From: Eulemur rufifrons
Lineage: Eukaryota; Chordata; Mammalia; Primates; Lemuridae
Length of the DNA: 64,000 nucleotides
Direction: 5' to 3'
Assembly (NCBI RefSeq): GCF_041146395.1
Contig: NC_091009.1
Span: 1,383,501 to 1,447,500 of the forward strand
The notes below the pieces were generated by a model. It was not told the origin of the DNA. It searched no databases and worked only from the letters and a program-made list of their open reading frames with translations. This document shows positions 34,835 through 46,860 of this stretch, piece by piece. How positions within the stretch are numbered: position 1 is the stretch's first letter; every line of letters begins with the position of its first letter. A program made the position numbers and the translations under genes.

Positions 34835-35030
34835 GGTAGGGTTTATCCTTAGGGCACGGGCCCTGTATGCACTAGGAGGCGAAGTTAGGGATCTGTGATG
34901 ATCCTTGGGAACCCATTCTTTAGTACGCAGTGTATGGGCCTCTGGGTTTCATGCAGGTCACTGTGGTAGAGCGGGCTTTCATGCATGGCTTAGTAGGATT
35001 GTAGGCTTTCAAAACTCTGAGAATTAGATT
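34835..35030 (+). repeat. Island A3, third copy, with a 17-bp deletion
   Basis: A3 marks are present. Near 35,015-35,022 AAAACTCTGAGAATTAG replaces the longer form found at 30,935-30,960. The missing 17 bp lie between two CTGAGA direct repeats. Confidence 0.85.
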
Positions 35031-35267
35031 TCGGGTTAGGATTACGGCACGGTTTAGGGATGAAGATTAGTGTTAGGGTGAGGGCTTAGGGTTTGGGGTT
35101 AGGGTTAGGGGTAGGGTTCATCGTTAGGGTTACGTTTAGGCAGTAGGGTTATGGGTTAGGAATAGGGTAAGGGTTTAATGTTAGTGTTGGGCGTTAGGGT
35201 CAGGGCTTAAGTTTAGGGTTAGGGGTTAGTGTTAGAGTTAGTGTTAGGGCTTAGATTTAGAGGTTAT

Positions 35268-35458
35268 TTTAAGGGCACAGGACCTCTGTAATCTATGGTG
35301 AGAAGTGTGCGGAATGGGTCATCGCCACACCACACCATCATACCCTAGGCCTTGGGCCCAGACCTACATGTAGGTCTCAGGCAGAGCCTCTTCTCACGCA
35401 TGGCATGGTTTTATTGTAGGCTTGGCTAACTCTGAGAATGGAGGAAGTGTGAGAATTA
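35268..35458 (+). repeat. Island B, copy 3
   Basis: AGGTCTCAGGCAGAGCCTC, GGCTTGGCTAACTCTGAG and GGAGGAAGTGTGAGAATTA. It is closer to B copies at 36.8 and 41.8 kb than to copies 1 and 2. Confidence 0.85.
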
Positions 35459-36222
35459 TGGTTATGATTAGGGTTAGGTGTTTGGGGTTAGGGGTTAGTG
35501 TTCGAGTGAGGGTTAGGGGTTAGGGATTAGGGGTTAGGGTTAATGTTAGCATTAGGGGTTAACGGTTAGGGTTGGGTTAGGGACTAGGGTTAGATTTAGG
35601 GTTGGGGTAGGGTTAGGGTTAGGGGTTAGGGTTAGGGTTAAGGGATAGGATTAGGGTTAAGGGTTAAGGCTTAGGGTTAGCATTAAGGGATGGGTTAGGG
35701 TTAAGGGTTACGGTTATGGTCCGAGTTAAGGGTTAGGATGAGGGTTAACAGTTAGGGTTATAAGTTAGGGATAGTGTTAGGATTAAGGTCTAGGGTTAGG
35801 GTTAGAGGTAGTTTTACTGCTAAGATTAGGTCTAGGCATTAAGGTAAGGGTTAGTGTTAGGGTTAGGTTTAATTGTTAGGATTAGGATCAGAATTAAGGG
35901 TTAGGCTTAGGGTTAGGAGATAGGGTTAGGGTTTAGGGTAAACTTTTAAGGTTATGTTTAGGGATAAGGTTAGGGTTAGCGTTTAAGGTTAGGGTTAGTA
36001 TTAGGGTTGTTTGTAGGGTTAAGGTAATGTTTAGTGGTTAGAATTAGGGTTAGGGATTAGGGGTTACTGTTATGGCTAGGAGTTTGGGTTAGTATTAAGT
36101 GATAGGGGTTGTTCTTAGCATAAGTGTTATGCATTAACGTTAGAATAAGTGGTTAAAGTTAGGTTTACGGTGAGGTTTATGTGTTAAGGTGAGCAATAGG
36201 ATCAGGGTTAGAATTATGAGTG

Positions 36223-36436
36223 AGGGGTAGGGTTTTGCTTAGGGTATGGGCCCTGTCTGCCCTAGGAGTGGGATTGAGGGGGATGCGATTGTCACCAGAA
36301 ACCCACTCTATCGTATGCAGGGTATGGGCCCATGGGTTTCTTGTAGGACACTCTGGCAGAGCCTGATTTCACGCATGGTAAAGGAGGATTGTAAGCTTTC
36401 CAATCTCTAAGAAAGTAAGAAGTCTGAGAATTAGAT
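36223..36436 (+). repeat. Island A1-like, last A before the junction
   Basis: GGGTATGGGCCCATGGG, TTTCTTGTAGGACACTCTGG and TTTCCAATCTCTAAGAAAG. It is more diverged than the array A1 copies. CATGCAGG has become CTTGTAGG. Confidence 0.82.
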
Positions 36437-36761
36437 TTAGGGTTAGGATTATCGTTATGGTTAGGGATGAAGTTTAATCTTAGGGTGAGGGCTTCGGGTA
36501 AGGGGATAGGGTTAGTTATAGGGTTAAAAGTTACTGTTAGGTTTAACAGTTACAGTTAGACTTAGGGTTTAGGTTTAGGGTTAGGGTTAAGCTTAGGGGT
36601 TACGGTTTGGTACAGGGTTAGGGTTAAGTGTTAGGGTTAGGGTTAAAGATCATGACTAGGGTTAGAGTTAAGGGTTAGTTTGAGTGTTAACAGTTAGGGT
36701 TAAGGATAACTTTTCGGGTTAGGGGTTAGGATTAGTGTTCGGGCTGAGATTTAGCGGTTAG

Positions 36762-36952
36762 TTTAAGGGCACAGGACCTGTTTAATCTATGGTGAGAGTG
36801 GTGCACAGGGTCGCTGCGACACGACACCACCATACGCTGGGCCTTGGGCCAAGACCTACATACAGGGCTCAGGTGGAGCCTCTTCTCACGCATGACATGG
36901 CTGTATTGTAGGCTTGGTTAACTCTGAGAATGGAAGAAGTGTGAGAAATCGG
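36762..36952 (+). repeat. Island B, copy 4, adjacent to the strand-switch junction
   Basis: TTTAAGGGCACAGGACCTG, CTGGGCCTTGGGCCAAGACC, and the tail TTGTAGGCTTGGTTAACTC followed by TGGAAGAAGTGTGAGAAAT. This tail is the island stretch most like the satellite monomer. Only about 25 bp of telomere-like repeat separates it from the junction. Confidence 0.85.
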
Positions 36953-36995
36953 GTTAGGGCTGGCTGTAGGTGTTTTTAACCCCTAACCCTAACAC
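36953..36995. other. Head-to-head telomere-like strand switch
   Basis: TTAGGG-type sequence GGGTTAGGGCTGGCTGTAGG, then TGTTTTT, turns into AACCCCTAACCCTAACACTA at about 36,977/36,978. The joint is nearly symmetric: TAGGTGTT against AACCCCTA. This is the polarity of two chromosome ends joined end to end, or of one inversion breakpoint inside a long array. Confidence 0.85.
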
Positions 36996-37051
36996 TAACC
37001 CCAAGGTTAAATCTAACCGTAACCCTTACGCCAACCCTAACCCTAACCCTA

Positions 37052-37092
37052 ACCCCTCTCACTGTAGAATAAACAGGTCCTGTGCCCTTAAA
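37052..37092 (-). repeat. Truncated island B remnant
   Basis: Only the terminal part of B, CTCTCACTGTAGAATAAACA followed by GGTCCTGTGCCCTTAAAC, remains. It is joined to telomere-like repeat at AACCCCTCTCAC. Full B islands have CACCCCTCTCACCG here, so an ACCCCT micro-homology could have made the joint. Confidence 0.75.
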
Positions 37093-37617
37093 CTAACCGC
37101 TAAATCTAAGCCCTAACATCAACCCTAACCTCTGACCCTAAACCTAAGCCCTGAGCCTAAAGCCCAACACTAACTCTAAACTCTTACCCTAAAGCTAATC
37201 CCTAACCCTAATGCTAACCCCTAAACATAACCCTAACTGTGAACCCTAAACCTAACCCTAACCTCGAGCGCTAACCATAGCACTTAACTCTAACCCTAAA
37301 CCTAACATGAACCCTTAATCCTAACACTAACCCTAACCCTAACTCTTAACTTTAACCCTGACTGTTAACCCTCACACTAACCTTTAAACCTAACCTTAAT
37401 CGTAATCTTTAATCCTAAACCTAATATTTAACCCTAATCCTGTACCAAACCCTAAACCCTAACCTTAAACCTAACCGTAAACCTTAACCCTGAACCTAAC
37501 TGTAACGGTTAAAACTAAGAGTAACCTGTAACGCTACCTGTAACCCCTAACTCTAAGCCTTCACCCTAACACTAACCTTGATCCTTAACCCGAACCCTAA
37601 CCCTAACCCTAAATCTA

Positions 37618-37828
37618 ATTCTCAGTCTTCTTGCTTTCTTAGAGTTTAGAAAGCCTACAATCCTCCCATTCCATGCGTGAAAGGAGGCTCTTCCACTGTG
37701 TCCTGAATGAACCGCTGGGGCCCATAACCAGAGTACGATAGAGTGGGTTCCTGGTGACAATCCCAGCCCCCTAACTCCCGCCCCCCACCTAATGCAGACA
37801 AGGCCGGTGTCCTAAGCATAAACTCTAC
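37618..37828 (-). repeat. Island A1, first after the junction
   Basis: Carries GAAAGGAGGCTCTTCCACTG and AACCGCTGGGGCCCATAACC. The conserved CCTGCATGAAACC is altered to CCTGAATGAACC. Confidence 0.85.
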
Positions 37829-38057
37829 ACCTCACCCAAAACTCTAACCCTGAAAATAACGTTTAACCCTGATTCTATTGCTCACCTTAGAATGTAAACC
37901 TCACTGTAACCTGAACTTTAACCTCTTATCCTAACGTTAATGCATAACACTTACCCTGAGAATAACCCCTATCCCATAATTCTAACCCTATCTCCTAGTC
38001 ATAACTGTAACAACTAATCCCTAACCCTAATTCTAAACCACTAACACTAACTGTTAC

Positions 38058-38098
38058 CCTACGTAGTTACTGTTACGGTAACCTACTGTTACCCTAAC
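38058..38098. other. Short fold-back-like insertion in the array
   Basis: CTGTTACCCTACGTAGTTAC then TGTTACGGTAACCTACTG replaces the CCTACCTACAACCC found in other units. It contains the palindrome CTACGTAG and the near-palindrome GTTACGGTAAC, with TACTGTTAC-like motifs repeated. It looks like a small template-switch product. Confidence 0.6.
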
Positions 38099-39005
38099 AC
38101 TGAACCTAACCCTTACTCCTAACGCCAAAGCTATGGCTAAAAATAATGCTAACCCTTGACCCTTTACCCTAACTCCTAACCCTAATCCTAATCCTAACCA
38201 CTAAACCCAAACTTAGCTCTTAACCCTAACCCTAAACCTTACCCTGACGCCTAGACCTAACACTAACACTAAACTAACACCTAACCCTGATCATAACCCC
38301 TAAAGCTAACCCTAACCCTGAACCCTAAACCTAAACCTAACACTTAATACTAACTATATCCCTAACCCCTAACCCTAACCCTAACCGTTAACCCTCACCC
38401 TAACCCTTAAACCGGACCCTAACACTAAATCTTAACCCTAACACTAAATTTTAACCCTAAACCTACGCCCAACCCTTAACCATAATCCTATCCCTTAACC
38501 CTAAACCTAACCCCTAACCCTAAACCTAACACTAACCCCAATCCTAATTCTAACCATAGCCCTTAATACATCACTACGCCTAACCCCTAACCCTAACCCC
38601 TAATGCTAACCCTAACACTGAACCCTAAACCTAACCCTATCCCTAACCCTTAAACATAACTCTATCCCTAACCAATAATCTAAGCCTAATCTTTAACCCT
38701 CACCCTAGAGCTTAACACGAACCGTAACCCTAAGCCTAAACCCCAACCCTAACACTTAACACAAACCCTAAGCCTTAACACTTAACCCCAATCCTATCCT
38801 TTAACCCTAACACTAACCCTGATGCCTAATCCTAACCCTAACACTAACCCCAACCATAAATCTAACCCTAGCCCCTAACGCAAAACTAACCCCTAACCCC
38901 TAACCCCTAACCCTAACACTAACCCTAAATCCTAGTCCCTAACCACTAAACCTCACTTGAACCCTAACCCCTAACACCAAACCCTTAACCCTAACCATAA
39001 CCCTA

Positions 39006-39195
39006 TTTCTCACACTACTTCCATTCTCAGAGTTAACCAAGCTTAAAATACAACCATGCAATGCGTGAGTAGAGTTTCTGCATGAGTCCTGCAAGTAGGT
39101 CTGGGCCAAAGGCCCAGGATCCGATGGTGTGATGTCGCATGGAAACATTCTGCACCCTTCTCACCATAGATTACACAGGTCCTGTACCCTTAAAC
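39006..39195 (-). repeat. Island B, copy 6
   Basis: CACACTACTTCCATTCTCAG, AAGTAGGTCTGGGCCAAAGG and GTCCTGTACCCTTAAAC. AGCCTACAATAC has become AGCTTAAAATAC. Confidence 0.83.
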
Positions 39196-39714
39196 TAACC
39201 GCTAAATCAAAGCCCAAACACTGACCCTAACCCCTAACCCTAAACCTAAGCCCTGACCCTAATGCCCAACACTAACACTAAACGCTTACCCTAAACCTAA
39301 CCCCTAAATGTAACCTTAACCATGAACCCTAAACCTAACCCAAACCCCTAACCCTAACCATAACACTTAACTCTAACCCTAAACCTAACATGAACACTTA
39401 ACCCTAACCCTAACCCATAACCCTAACACTTAACCTTAACCCTAACCGTTAACCCTCACACTAAACCTTAACCCTAACCCTAATCCTAATCTTTAACCCT
39501 AAACCTAGCACTTAACCCTTACCCTGTACCAAAACCTAACCCCTAATCTTAACCCTAACCGTAAACCTTAAAGCTTAACCCTAAACCTAACTGTAACTGT
39601 TAAGCCTAACACTAACCTTTAACCCTGACCCTAACCGAAACCCCTAACCCTAAGCCCTCACCATAACAGTAACCTATATTGCTAACCCTAACCCTAATCC
39701 TAGCCCTAAATTTA

Positions 39715-39919
39715 ATTCTCAGACTTCTTGCTTTCTCAGAGTTTACAAAGCCTACAATCCTCCCATGCCATGTGTAGAAGGAGGCTCGGCCACTGTGTCC
39801 GGCATGAAACCAGGGGGCCCATACCCAGCATATGATAGAGTGCCTTCTGGCATCTATCCCAGCCCCCTAAGCCCCCTCCTAGAGCAGGGAGGGCTCGTGA
39901 TATAAGCATAAACACTACC
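39715..39919 (-). repeat. Island A, diverged (A1/A2 intermediate)
   Basis: TTTCTCAGAGTTTACAAAGCC, CATGTGTAGAAGGAGGCTC, GTGTCCGGCATGAAACC and AGGGGGCCCATACCCAGC. The GC-rich end is rearranged (CTCCTAGAGCAGGGAGGGC). Confidence 0.78.
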
Positions 39920-40794
39920 CCTCACCCATAACCCTAACCCTGAACATCACAGCTCACCCTGATACTATTGCTCACCTTAACACATCAACCTCACCATAAC
40001 TCTAACTTGAACCCGTTATCCTAACGTTAATGCATAAGACTTACCCTAAGAACAACCCCTATCCCTTAATTCTAACCCTAACTCCTAGCCACAATTATAA
40101 CACCTAATCCCTAAGGCTAATTCAAAACTGCTAAACATTACCTTACCCCTACAAACAACCCTAACACTAACCCTAACCCTAACCGCTAACCCTAACCATA
40201 CACCTAAAAATAACCGTAACACTTGACACTTAACCCTAACCCCTAACCTTAACCCTAACCCTTAACCTTGATCCTAATCCTAACAATTAAACCTAACCCT
40301 AACTCTTAAGCCTAACACTAACACGTACCCTAACGCCTAGACCTAACCCTAAGAGTAAACGTAACCCCTAACCCTAACCCTAATCCCTAATGCTAACCCT
40401 AACACTGAACCCTAATCCTAAGCCTTAAACCTAACTCTATCCTTAAGCCATAAGCCTAGCCCTAACTGTTAACCCCACACTAACCCTTAACTCGAACTGT
40501 AACCCTAACCCTTAAAACTAAACCTAACACTTAACGCTAACCCTAAGCCTTAACGCTTAACCCTTATCCTATCCCTTAACCCTAACCCTAACCCCTAATG
40601 CTAACCATAACCCCACCATAAATCTAACCCTAGCCCCTAACCCAACCCTAACCCCTAAACCCTAACCCTATCACTAAACCCAACACCTACTCCCTAACCC
40701 CTAATCCTCACTCGAAGCTTAAGCCCTAACCCTAAGCCCTCTCCCTGACTAATCTTCATTCCTAACTCTAACCATAATCCTAACCCTAAATCTA

Positions 40795-40999
40795 ATTCTC
40801 AGACTTCTTGCTATCTCAGAGTTTTAAAAGCCTACAATTCTCCAAAGCCATGCGTGAAAGCTGGCTCTACCACAGTGTCCTGCATGAAACCCAGGAGCCC
40901 ATACTCTGTGTACAATAGAGTGGGTTCCTGGGGACAATCACGGCCCCCTAACTCCCCCTGCTAGTGCTGACAGGGCCTATGCCCTAAGCAAAAACCCTG
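40795..40999 (-). repeat. Island A3
   Basis: GAAAGCTGGCTCTACCACAG, CCAGGAGCCCATACTCTG and GGGGACAATCACGGCCC. It mixes A3 marks (CACAG, ATACTCTG) with A2-like AGGAGCCC. Confidence 0.8.
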
Positions 41000-41802
41000 C
41001 ACCTCACCCATAACCCTAACCCTGAACATAACACCTAACCCTGATGTTATTGTTCACCTTAACACGTAAACCTCACTGTAACCCTAACTTTAACCCCCTA
41101 TCCTAATGTTATTGAATAACACTTACCCTAAGAACAAACCCTATCCCTTAATTCTAAGCCTAACTCCTAGCATAACCGTAACACCTAATCCCTAACCTTA
41201 ATTCTCAACTGTTAAACATTACCTTCACCCTACAAACAACCCTAACACTAACCCTAACTCTAACCGCTAACCCTAACCCTAACCATTACACTGATCATAA
41301 TCCTAACAATTAAACCTAACCCTAATTCTTAACCCTAACACGAACCATTACCATAATGCCTAGACCTAACCCTAACTGTAACCCTAACCCCTAACCCTAA
41401 CCCTAACCGCTAATGCTAACCCTAACCCCGAACCCTAAACCTAACCCTAACCCTATCCCTTAAACCTATTACTATCCCTAAACCATTACCCTAATCGCAA
41501 CTGTTAACCCTCACTCTCACCCTTAACTTGGACCGAAACCCTAACCCTTAACCCTAACCTTAACCCTTACTGCTAATCTTAAGCCTTCACCCTTTACCTT
41601 AATCCTATCTCGTAAGCCTAACCCTAAGGCTGACCCCTAACCCGCCCGAACATTAACCCTAACCCTAAATCTAACGCTAGCCCCTTACAAAAACCTAATA
41701 CCTAACCCCTGACACACTAATCCTAACTTCTAATTCCTAACAGCTAAACTTCACTCAAACCCTAACCTCTAACCCTAAACACATAACCCTAACCATAACC
41801 CT

Positions 41803-41992
41803 AATTCTCACACTTCCTCCGTTCTCAGAGTTGCCCAAGCCTACAATAGAGCCATGCCACAAATGAGAAGAGGCTCTGCCTGAGTCCTGCATGTAGGTCT
41901 GGGCCCGAGGCCCAGGTACGATGGTGTGGTGTTGAGGCGACCCAGTCTGCACCCTTCCCACCATAGATTAAACAGAGCATGTGCCCTTAAAC
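41803..41992 (-). repeat. Island B, copy 7
   Basis: CACACTTCCTCCGTTCTCAG, TGCATGTAGGTCTGGGCCC and CCATAGATTAAACAGAGC. It is most like the B copy at 35,268. Confidence 0.85.
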
Positions 41993-42501
41993 TAACCACT
42001 AAATCTAAGCCCTAACACTAAACCTAAATCCTAACCCTAAACCTCGGCCCTTATCCTAACGCCCAACAGTAACACTAAACACTCACCCTAAACTTAACCC
42101 GTAACCCGAACCCCTAAATGTAACCCTAACCATGAACCCTAAACCTAACCCTAACCTCTAGCCATAACCATAACACTTAACTCTAACCCTAAACGTTACA
42201 CGAAGCCTTATTCCTAACCCTAACCCCAACCAAACACTTAATCTTGACCCTTACCATTAACCCTCACACTAATCCTTAACCCTAACCCTAATCCTAATCT
42301 TTAACCATAAACCTAACACTGAAGCCTAACCCTGTGCCAAACGCTAAAACCAAACCTTAACCCTAACCCTGAAACTTAACCGTAAACGTAACTGTAACTA
42401 TTAAAAATAACACTAACCTTTAACGCTAACCCCTAACCCTCAGAGGCCACCCTAACACTAATCTTCCTCTCTAAACATTACCATAATCCTACCCCTAAAT
42501 C

Positions 42502-42715
42502 TAATTCTCAGACTTCTTGCTTTCTCAGAGTTAAGAAAGCCTACAATCCTCCCATGCCATGAGTAAAAGGGGGCTCTTCCACTGTGTCCTGCATGAAACC
42601 CAGGAGCCCATACCCAGCGTATGATAGAGTGCGTTCCCGGGGACAATCCCATCCCTCTAACCCCCGCCACCCACCCAGTGCAGACAGGGACCGTACGCTA
42701 AGTATAAACACTATC
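42502..42715 (-). repeat. Island A2
   Basis: AAAAGGGGGCTCTTCCACTG, CAGGAGCCCATACCCAGCG, CCCGGGGACAATCCC and ACGCTAAGTATAAACACT. Confidence 0.87.
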
Positions 42716-43467
42716 CCTAACAGATAACCCTCACCCTCAATATAAAACCTGACCCTGAACCTATTGCTCACCTTAAAACATAAACCTCTCCGAAACCCTC
42801 ACTTATCCCCTTATCTTAACATTAATGTATAACACCCTGAGAAGAAGCCCTATCCCATAATTCTAAATCTAATACCCAGCCATAACCCTAACACCTCATC
42901 CCTAATTCTAAAATGCCAACCCTACTTTCACCCTACCAACAACCCTAACCCTAACCCTAAACCCTTACCCTAACCCTACGCCTAAAAATAACCCTAACCA
43001 TTGATCCTTAGTCATAACCCCTAAACCTTAACCCTAACCCTTCACGCTAATCCCAATCCTAACCATTAAACATAACCCTACTTAACCCTACCGCTAACCT
43101 CTACCCTAATGCCTAGATATCTAACCCCAACACTGACCTACAGTTAACACTAATCCTAACCCGGAATCCTAACCTTAAAGCTGAACCATAAACCTAACCC
43201 TTAACCCTAACCCTATCCCTAACCCCCTAACCCTAACCCTAACTGTTAAGCCTCACCCTAACATTAACCCTGACTCTAACCCTATCCCTTAACCCTAACC
43301 CCTAACCCTAACGCTAACCCCAACCCTAAACCTAACCCTGGCCCCCTAACCCAGACTTAACACCTAAGCCCTAACACAAACTCTATCCCTAACCACTAAT
43401 CCCTAGCACCTGACCCTGACTCGAAACCTAACCCCTAACTCGAAACCCCTAAACCCAAACCTAACCC

Positions 43468-43658
43468 TAATTCTCACACTACTTCCATTCCCAGAGTGAA
43501 GGAAGCCTACAATACAGCCATGCCATGTGTGAGATGAGGCTCCGCCTGAGTCCTGCATGTAGGTTTTGTCCCAAGGCCCAGGGAATGATGTTGTGCTTTC
43601 GTGGTGACTCAGACCACACCCCTCTCACCGTAGATTAACCAGGTCCAGTGCCCTTAAA
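43468..43658 (-). repeat. Island B, copy 8
   Basis: CCATTCCCAGAGTGAAGGAAG, TGTCCCAAGGCCCAGGGAA, and GTGCTTTCGTGGTGACTCAG. It is the copy 1/2 type of B and opens a B-A1-A2-A3 module. Confidence 0.87.
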
Positions 43659-44181
43659 CTGACCACTAAATCTAAGCCCTACAACCAACCCTAACCCCTG
43701 ACCCTGAACCTAAGCCCCAAGCCTAAAGCCCAACACTAACTCCAAACACTTACCCTAAACCTAATCCCTATCCCTAATGCTAAACCCTAAACATAACCCT
43801 AACCGTGAACAGTAAACCTAACCCTAACCTCTAACACAAATCCTAACACATAACTCTAACCCTAAAACTAACCCTAACCCTTAACCCTGAACCTAAACCC
43901 TAACCCTATCCCTTAACCTTAACCTTAACCGTTAACTCTCATGCTAACCTTTAATCCTAACCCTAATCCTAATCTTCAACCCTAAACCTAACACAACCCT
44001 AACCCTGTACCAAACCCTAACCCCTCATCTTAACCCTATCCGCAAACCTCAACCCTAAAACGAACTGTAACCGTTAAACCTAACAGTAACCTTATACCGT
44101 AACCCTAATCTGTAAACATATCCCCTCACCATAACACTACACTTCATCCTGAACCCTAACCATAATCCTAACCCTAAATCT

Positions 44182-44392
44182 AATTCTCAGACTTCTTGCT
44201 TTCTTAGAGTTTAGAAAGCCTGCAATCCTCCCATGCCATGTGGGAAAGGAGGCTCTACCACTGTGTCCTGCATGAAAACCACGGGCCCATACCCAGAGTC
44301 TGATACAGTGGGTTCCCGGTGACAATCCCAGCCCCCTAACCTCGCCCCAGCTTAATGTCGACAGGGCCCGTGCACTAAGCATAAACAATACC
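44182..44392 (-). repeat. Island A1
   Basis: GTGGGAAAGGAGGCTCTACC, AAAACCACGGGCCCATACCC and CCCGGTGACAATCCC. GTGCACTAAGC replaces GTGCGCTAAGC. Confidence 0.87.
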
Positions 44393-45365
44393 TTTAACAG
44401 ATAACCCTAACCCTGAACATAGCACCTAACCCTGTTCCTATTTCTCCCCTTAACACGTAAACCTCACCGTGAGCCTAATTTTAACCTCTTATCCTAACGT
44501 TAATGCATAACCCATTCCCTGAGAACATCCCCTATCCAATAATTCTAACCCTATCTCCTAGTCATAAGTGTAACACCTAATCCCTAACCCTAATTCTCAA
44601 CCGCTAAGCCTAACCGTAACGCTGCCTACAACCCTAACACTGACAGGAACCCTTAGTTCTAACCCCAACGCTATGCCTAACAAAAGCCCTAACCCTTCAC
44701 CGTCACCCTAATCCCTACGCATTACCCTAACCCTTAACCGTAATCCTAATCCTAACCATTAAAACTAACCCTAGCTCTTAAAGCTAACCCTAAACCTTAC
44801 CCTCACGACTAGACCTAACCCTGACACTAACCTAACACCTAACACTAACCATAACCCCTAAAGCTAACCCTAACCCTGAACCCTAAACCTAACCCTTACA
44901 CTGATCCTTCACTATATCCCTAACCCCTAAGCCTAATCCTAACTGTTAACCCTCACCCTAACACTTAAACTGGACCATAACACTAAACATTAACCCTAAC
45001 ACTAAACTTTAACCCTAACCATAAGCCAACACTTAACCCTAATCCTATCCCTTAACCCTAAGCCTAACCCTAACCCCTAACCCTAAACCTAACCCTAACC
45101 CCAACCCTAACCCTTAATCTTGACCCTTACCATGAACCCTAACACTAACCCTAATCCTAATCATTAACCATAAAGCTAACACTGAAGCCTAACCCTGTGT
45201 CAAACGCTAAACCCAAACCTTAACCCTAACCCTCAAACTTAACCATAAACCTAACTGTAACTGTTAAACCTAACAGTAACCTCTAACGCTAACCCCTAAC
45301 CCTAAGACCCCACCTTAACACTAACCCTAACCCTAAACATTATCATAATCCTACCCCTAAATCTA

Positions 45366-45576
45366 ATTCTCGGACTTCTTGCTTTCTTAGAGTTTAGAAA
45401 GCCTAAAATCCTCCCATGCCATGAGTAAAAGGGGGCTCTGCAGCTCTCTCTTGCATGAAACCAGGAGCCCATACCTAGCGTATGATAGAGTGGGTTCCCG
45501 GGGACAATCCCATCCCCGTAACCCCAGCCCCCCGCCCAGTGCAGACAGAGCCTGTACGCTAAATATAAACACTACC
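45366..45576 (-). repeat. Island A2, with small deletion
   Basis: GGGGGCTCTGCAGCTCTCTC replaces the usual GGGGGCTCTGCCACTGTGTCC. A2 marks CAGGAGCCCATACC and CCGGGGACAATCCC remain. Confidence 0.85.
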
Positions 45577-45895
45577 CCTAACAGATAACCCTCACCCTGA
45601 ACATAGCACCTGACCCTGATCCTATTGCTCACCTTAAAACATAAACCTCCCCGTAACCCTAACTTATCCCCTTAAATTAACGTTAATGCATAACACCCTG
45701 AGAAGGAGCCCTATCCCATAATTCTAATCCTAACCCCTAGCCATAACCGTAACACCTCATCCTTAATTCTAAAATGCCAACCCTAACCTTCACCCTACCA
45801 ACAACCCTAACCCTAACCCTAACCCCTAACCCTAAGCCCTCACCCTATCACTAATCCTCATCCCTAAACCGTACCATAATACTAACTCTAAATCT

Positions 45896-46103
45896 AACTC
45901 TCAGACTTCTTGCTTTCTCAGAGTTTTGAAAGCCTACAATCCTACTAAGCCATGCATGAAAGCCCGCTCTGCCACAGTGTCCTGCATGAAACCCAGAGGC
46001 CCATACACTGCGTACGATAGAGTGGGTTCCCAGCGACCATCACAGACGACTAACTTCGCCTCCTAGTGCATACAGGGCCTGTGCCCTAAGCACAAACCCT
46101 ACC
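45896..46103 (-). repeat. Island A3
   Basis: GAAAGCCCGCTCTGCCACAG, CAGAGGCCCATACACTGCG and CCAGCGACCATCACAGAC. It lies about 320 bp from A2, the same spacing as in the TTAGGG array. Confidence 0.88.
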
Positions 46104-46860
46104 CCTCACCCATAAGCCTAACCCGAAACATAACACCTAACCCTGATCCTACTGTCCACCTTAACACGTAAACCTCACCGTAACCCTAACTTTAACCCCT
46201 TATCTTAACGATAATGCATGACACCCTGAGAACAAGCCCTATAGCGTAATTCTAACCCTAACTCCTAGCCATAACCGTAACACCTAATCCCTAATTCTGA
46301 AACGCCAACCCTAACCTTAATCCTACCAATAACACTAACACTAACCCTAAACACTTACCCTAAACCTACACCTAAAAGTAACCCTAACCATTGATACTTA
46401 GTCATAACCCCTAAACCTTAACCCTAACCCTTCACGCTAATCCCAATCCTAACCATTAAACATAACCCTACTTAACTCTACCCCTAACCTATACCTTAAT
46501 GCCTAGAGATCTAACCCCAACACTGACCTACAGTTAACACTAACCCTAACCCCTGATCCTAACCTTAAACATGAACTATAAAACTAACCCTTAACCCTAA
46601 CCCTATCCCTAAACCCCTAACCTTAACCCTAAATGTTAAGCCTCACCCTAACACTTAACCCTGACTCTAAGCCTAAACTTTAACCCTAACACCTAACCCT
46701 AACGCTAACCCCAACCCTAAACCTAATCCTGGCCCCCGAACCCAGACTTAACACCTAACCCCTAACACTAACTCTAACCCTAACCACTAATCCCTAGCAC
46801 CTGACCCTGACTCGAAACCTAATCCCTAACTCGAAACCCCTGACCCCAAACCTATCCCTA

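Larger units (their letters stand above)
25269..36977 (+). repeat. Degenerate telomere-like array, TTAGGG orientation, with islands
   Basis: The + strand is variants of TTAGGG such as TTAGGGTTAGGG, TTAGGATTAGG, TTAAGGTTAGG and GTTACGGTTAGG. Islands occur in the order C, D, A3, A2, A1, (Alu), B, A3, A2, A1, B, A3, B, A1, B. From the first A3 to the second is 4.36 kb with the Alu, and from the second to the third is 4.08 kb. This is a four-island module of about 4.05 kb. The gaps between islands hold only telomere-like repeat and the shared ATGCATTAACGTTA block; no gene is visible. Confidence 0.93.

Noticed and set aside
36940..37000. The human chromosome 2 fusion site itself
   Set aside because: The strand polarity is the same, but the Alu is strepsirrhine and the island and satellite families are not ones I know from 2q13.
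36223..39200. A second large palindrome centred on 36.98 kb
   Set aside because: Island order is similar on both sides, but distances and subtypes do not mirror: A lies ~540 bp away on one side and ~640 bp on the other, with a partial B on only one side. I call it head-to-head related arrays, not a palindrome.
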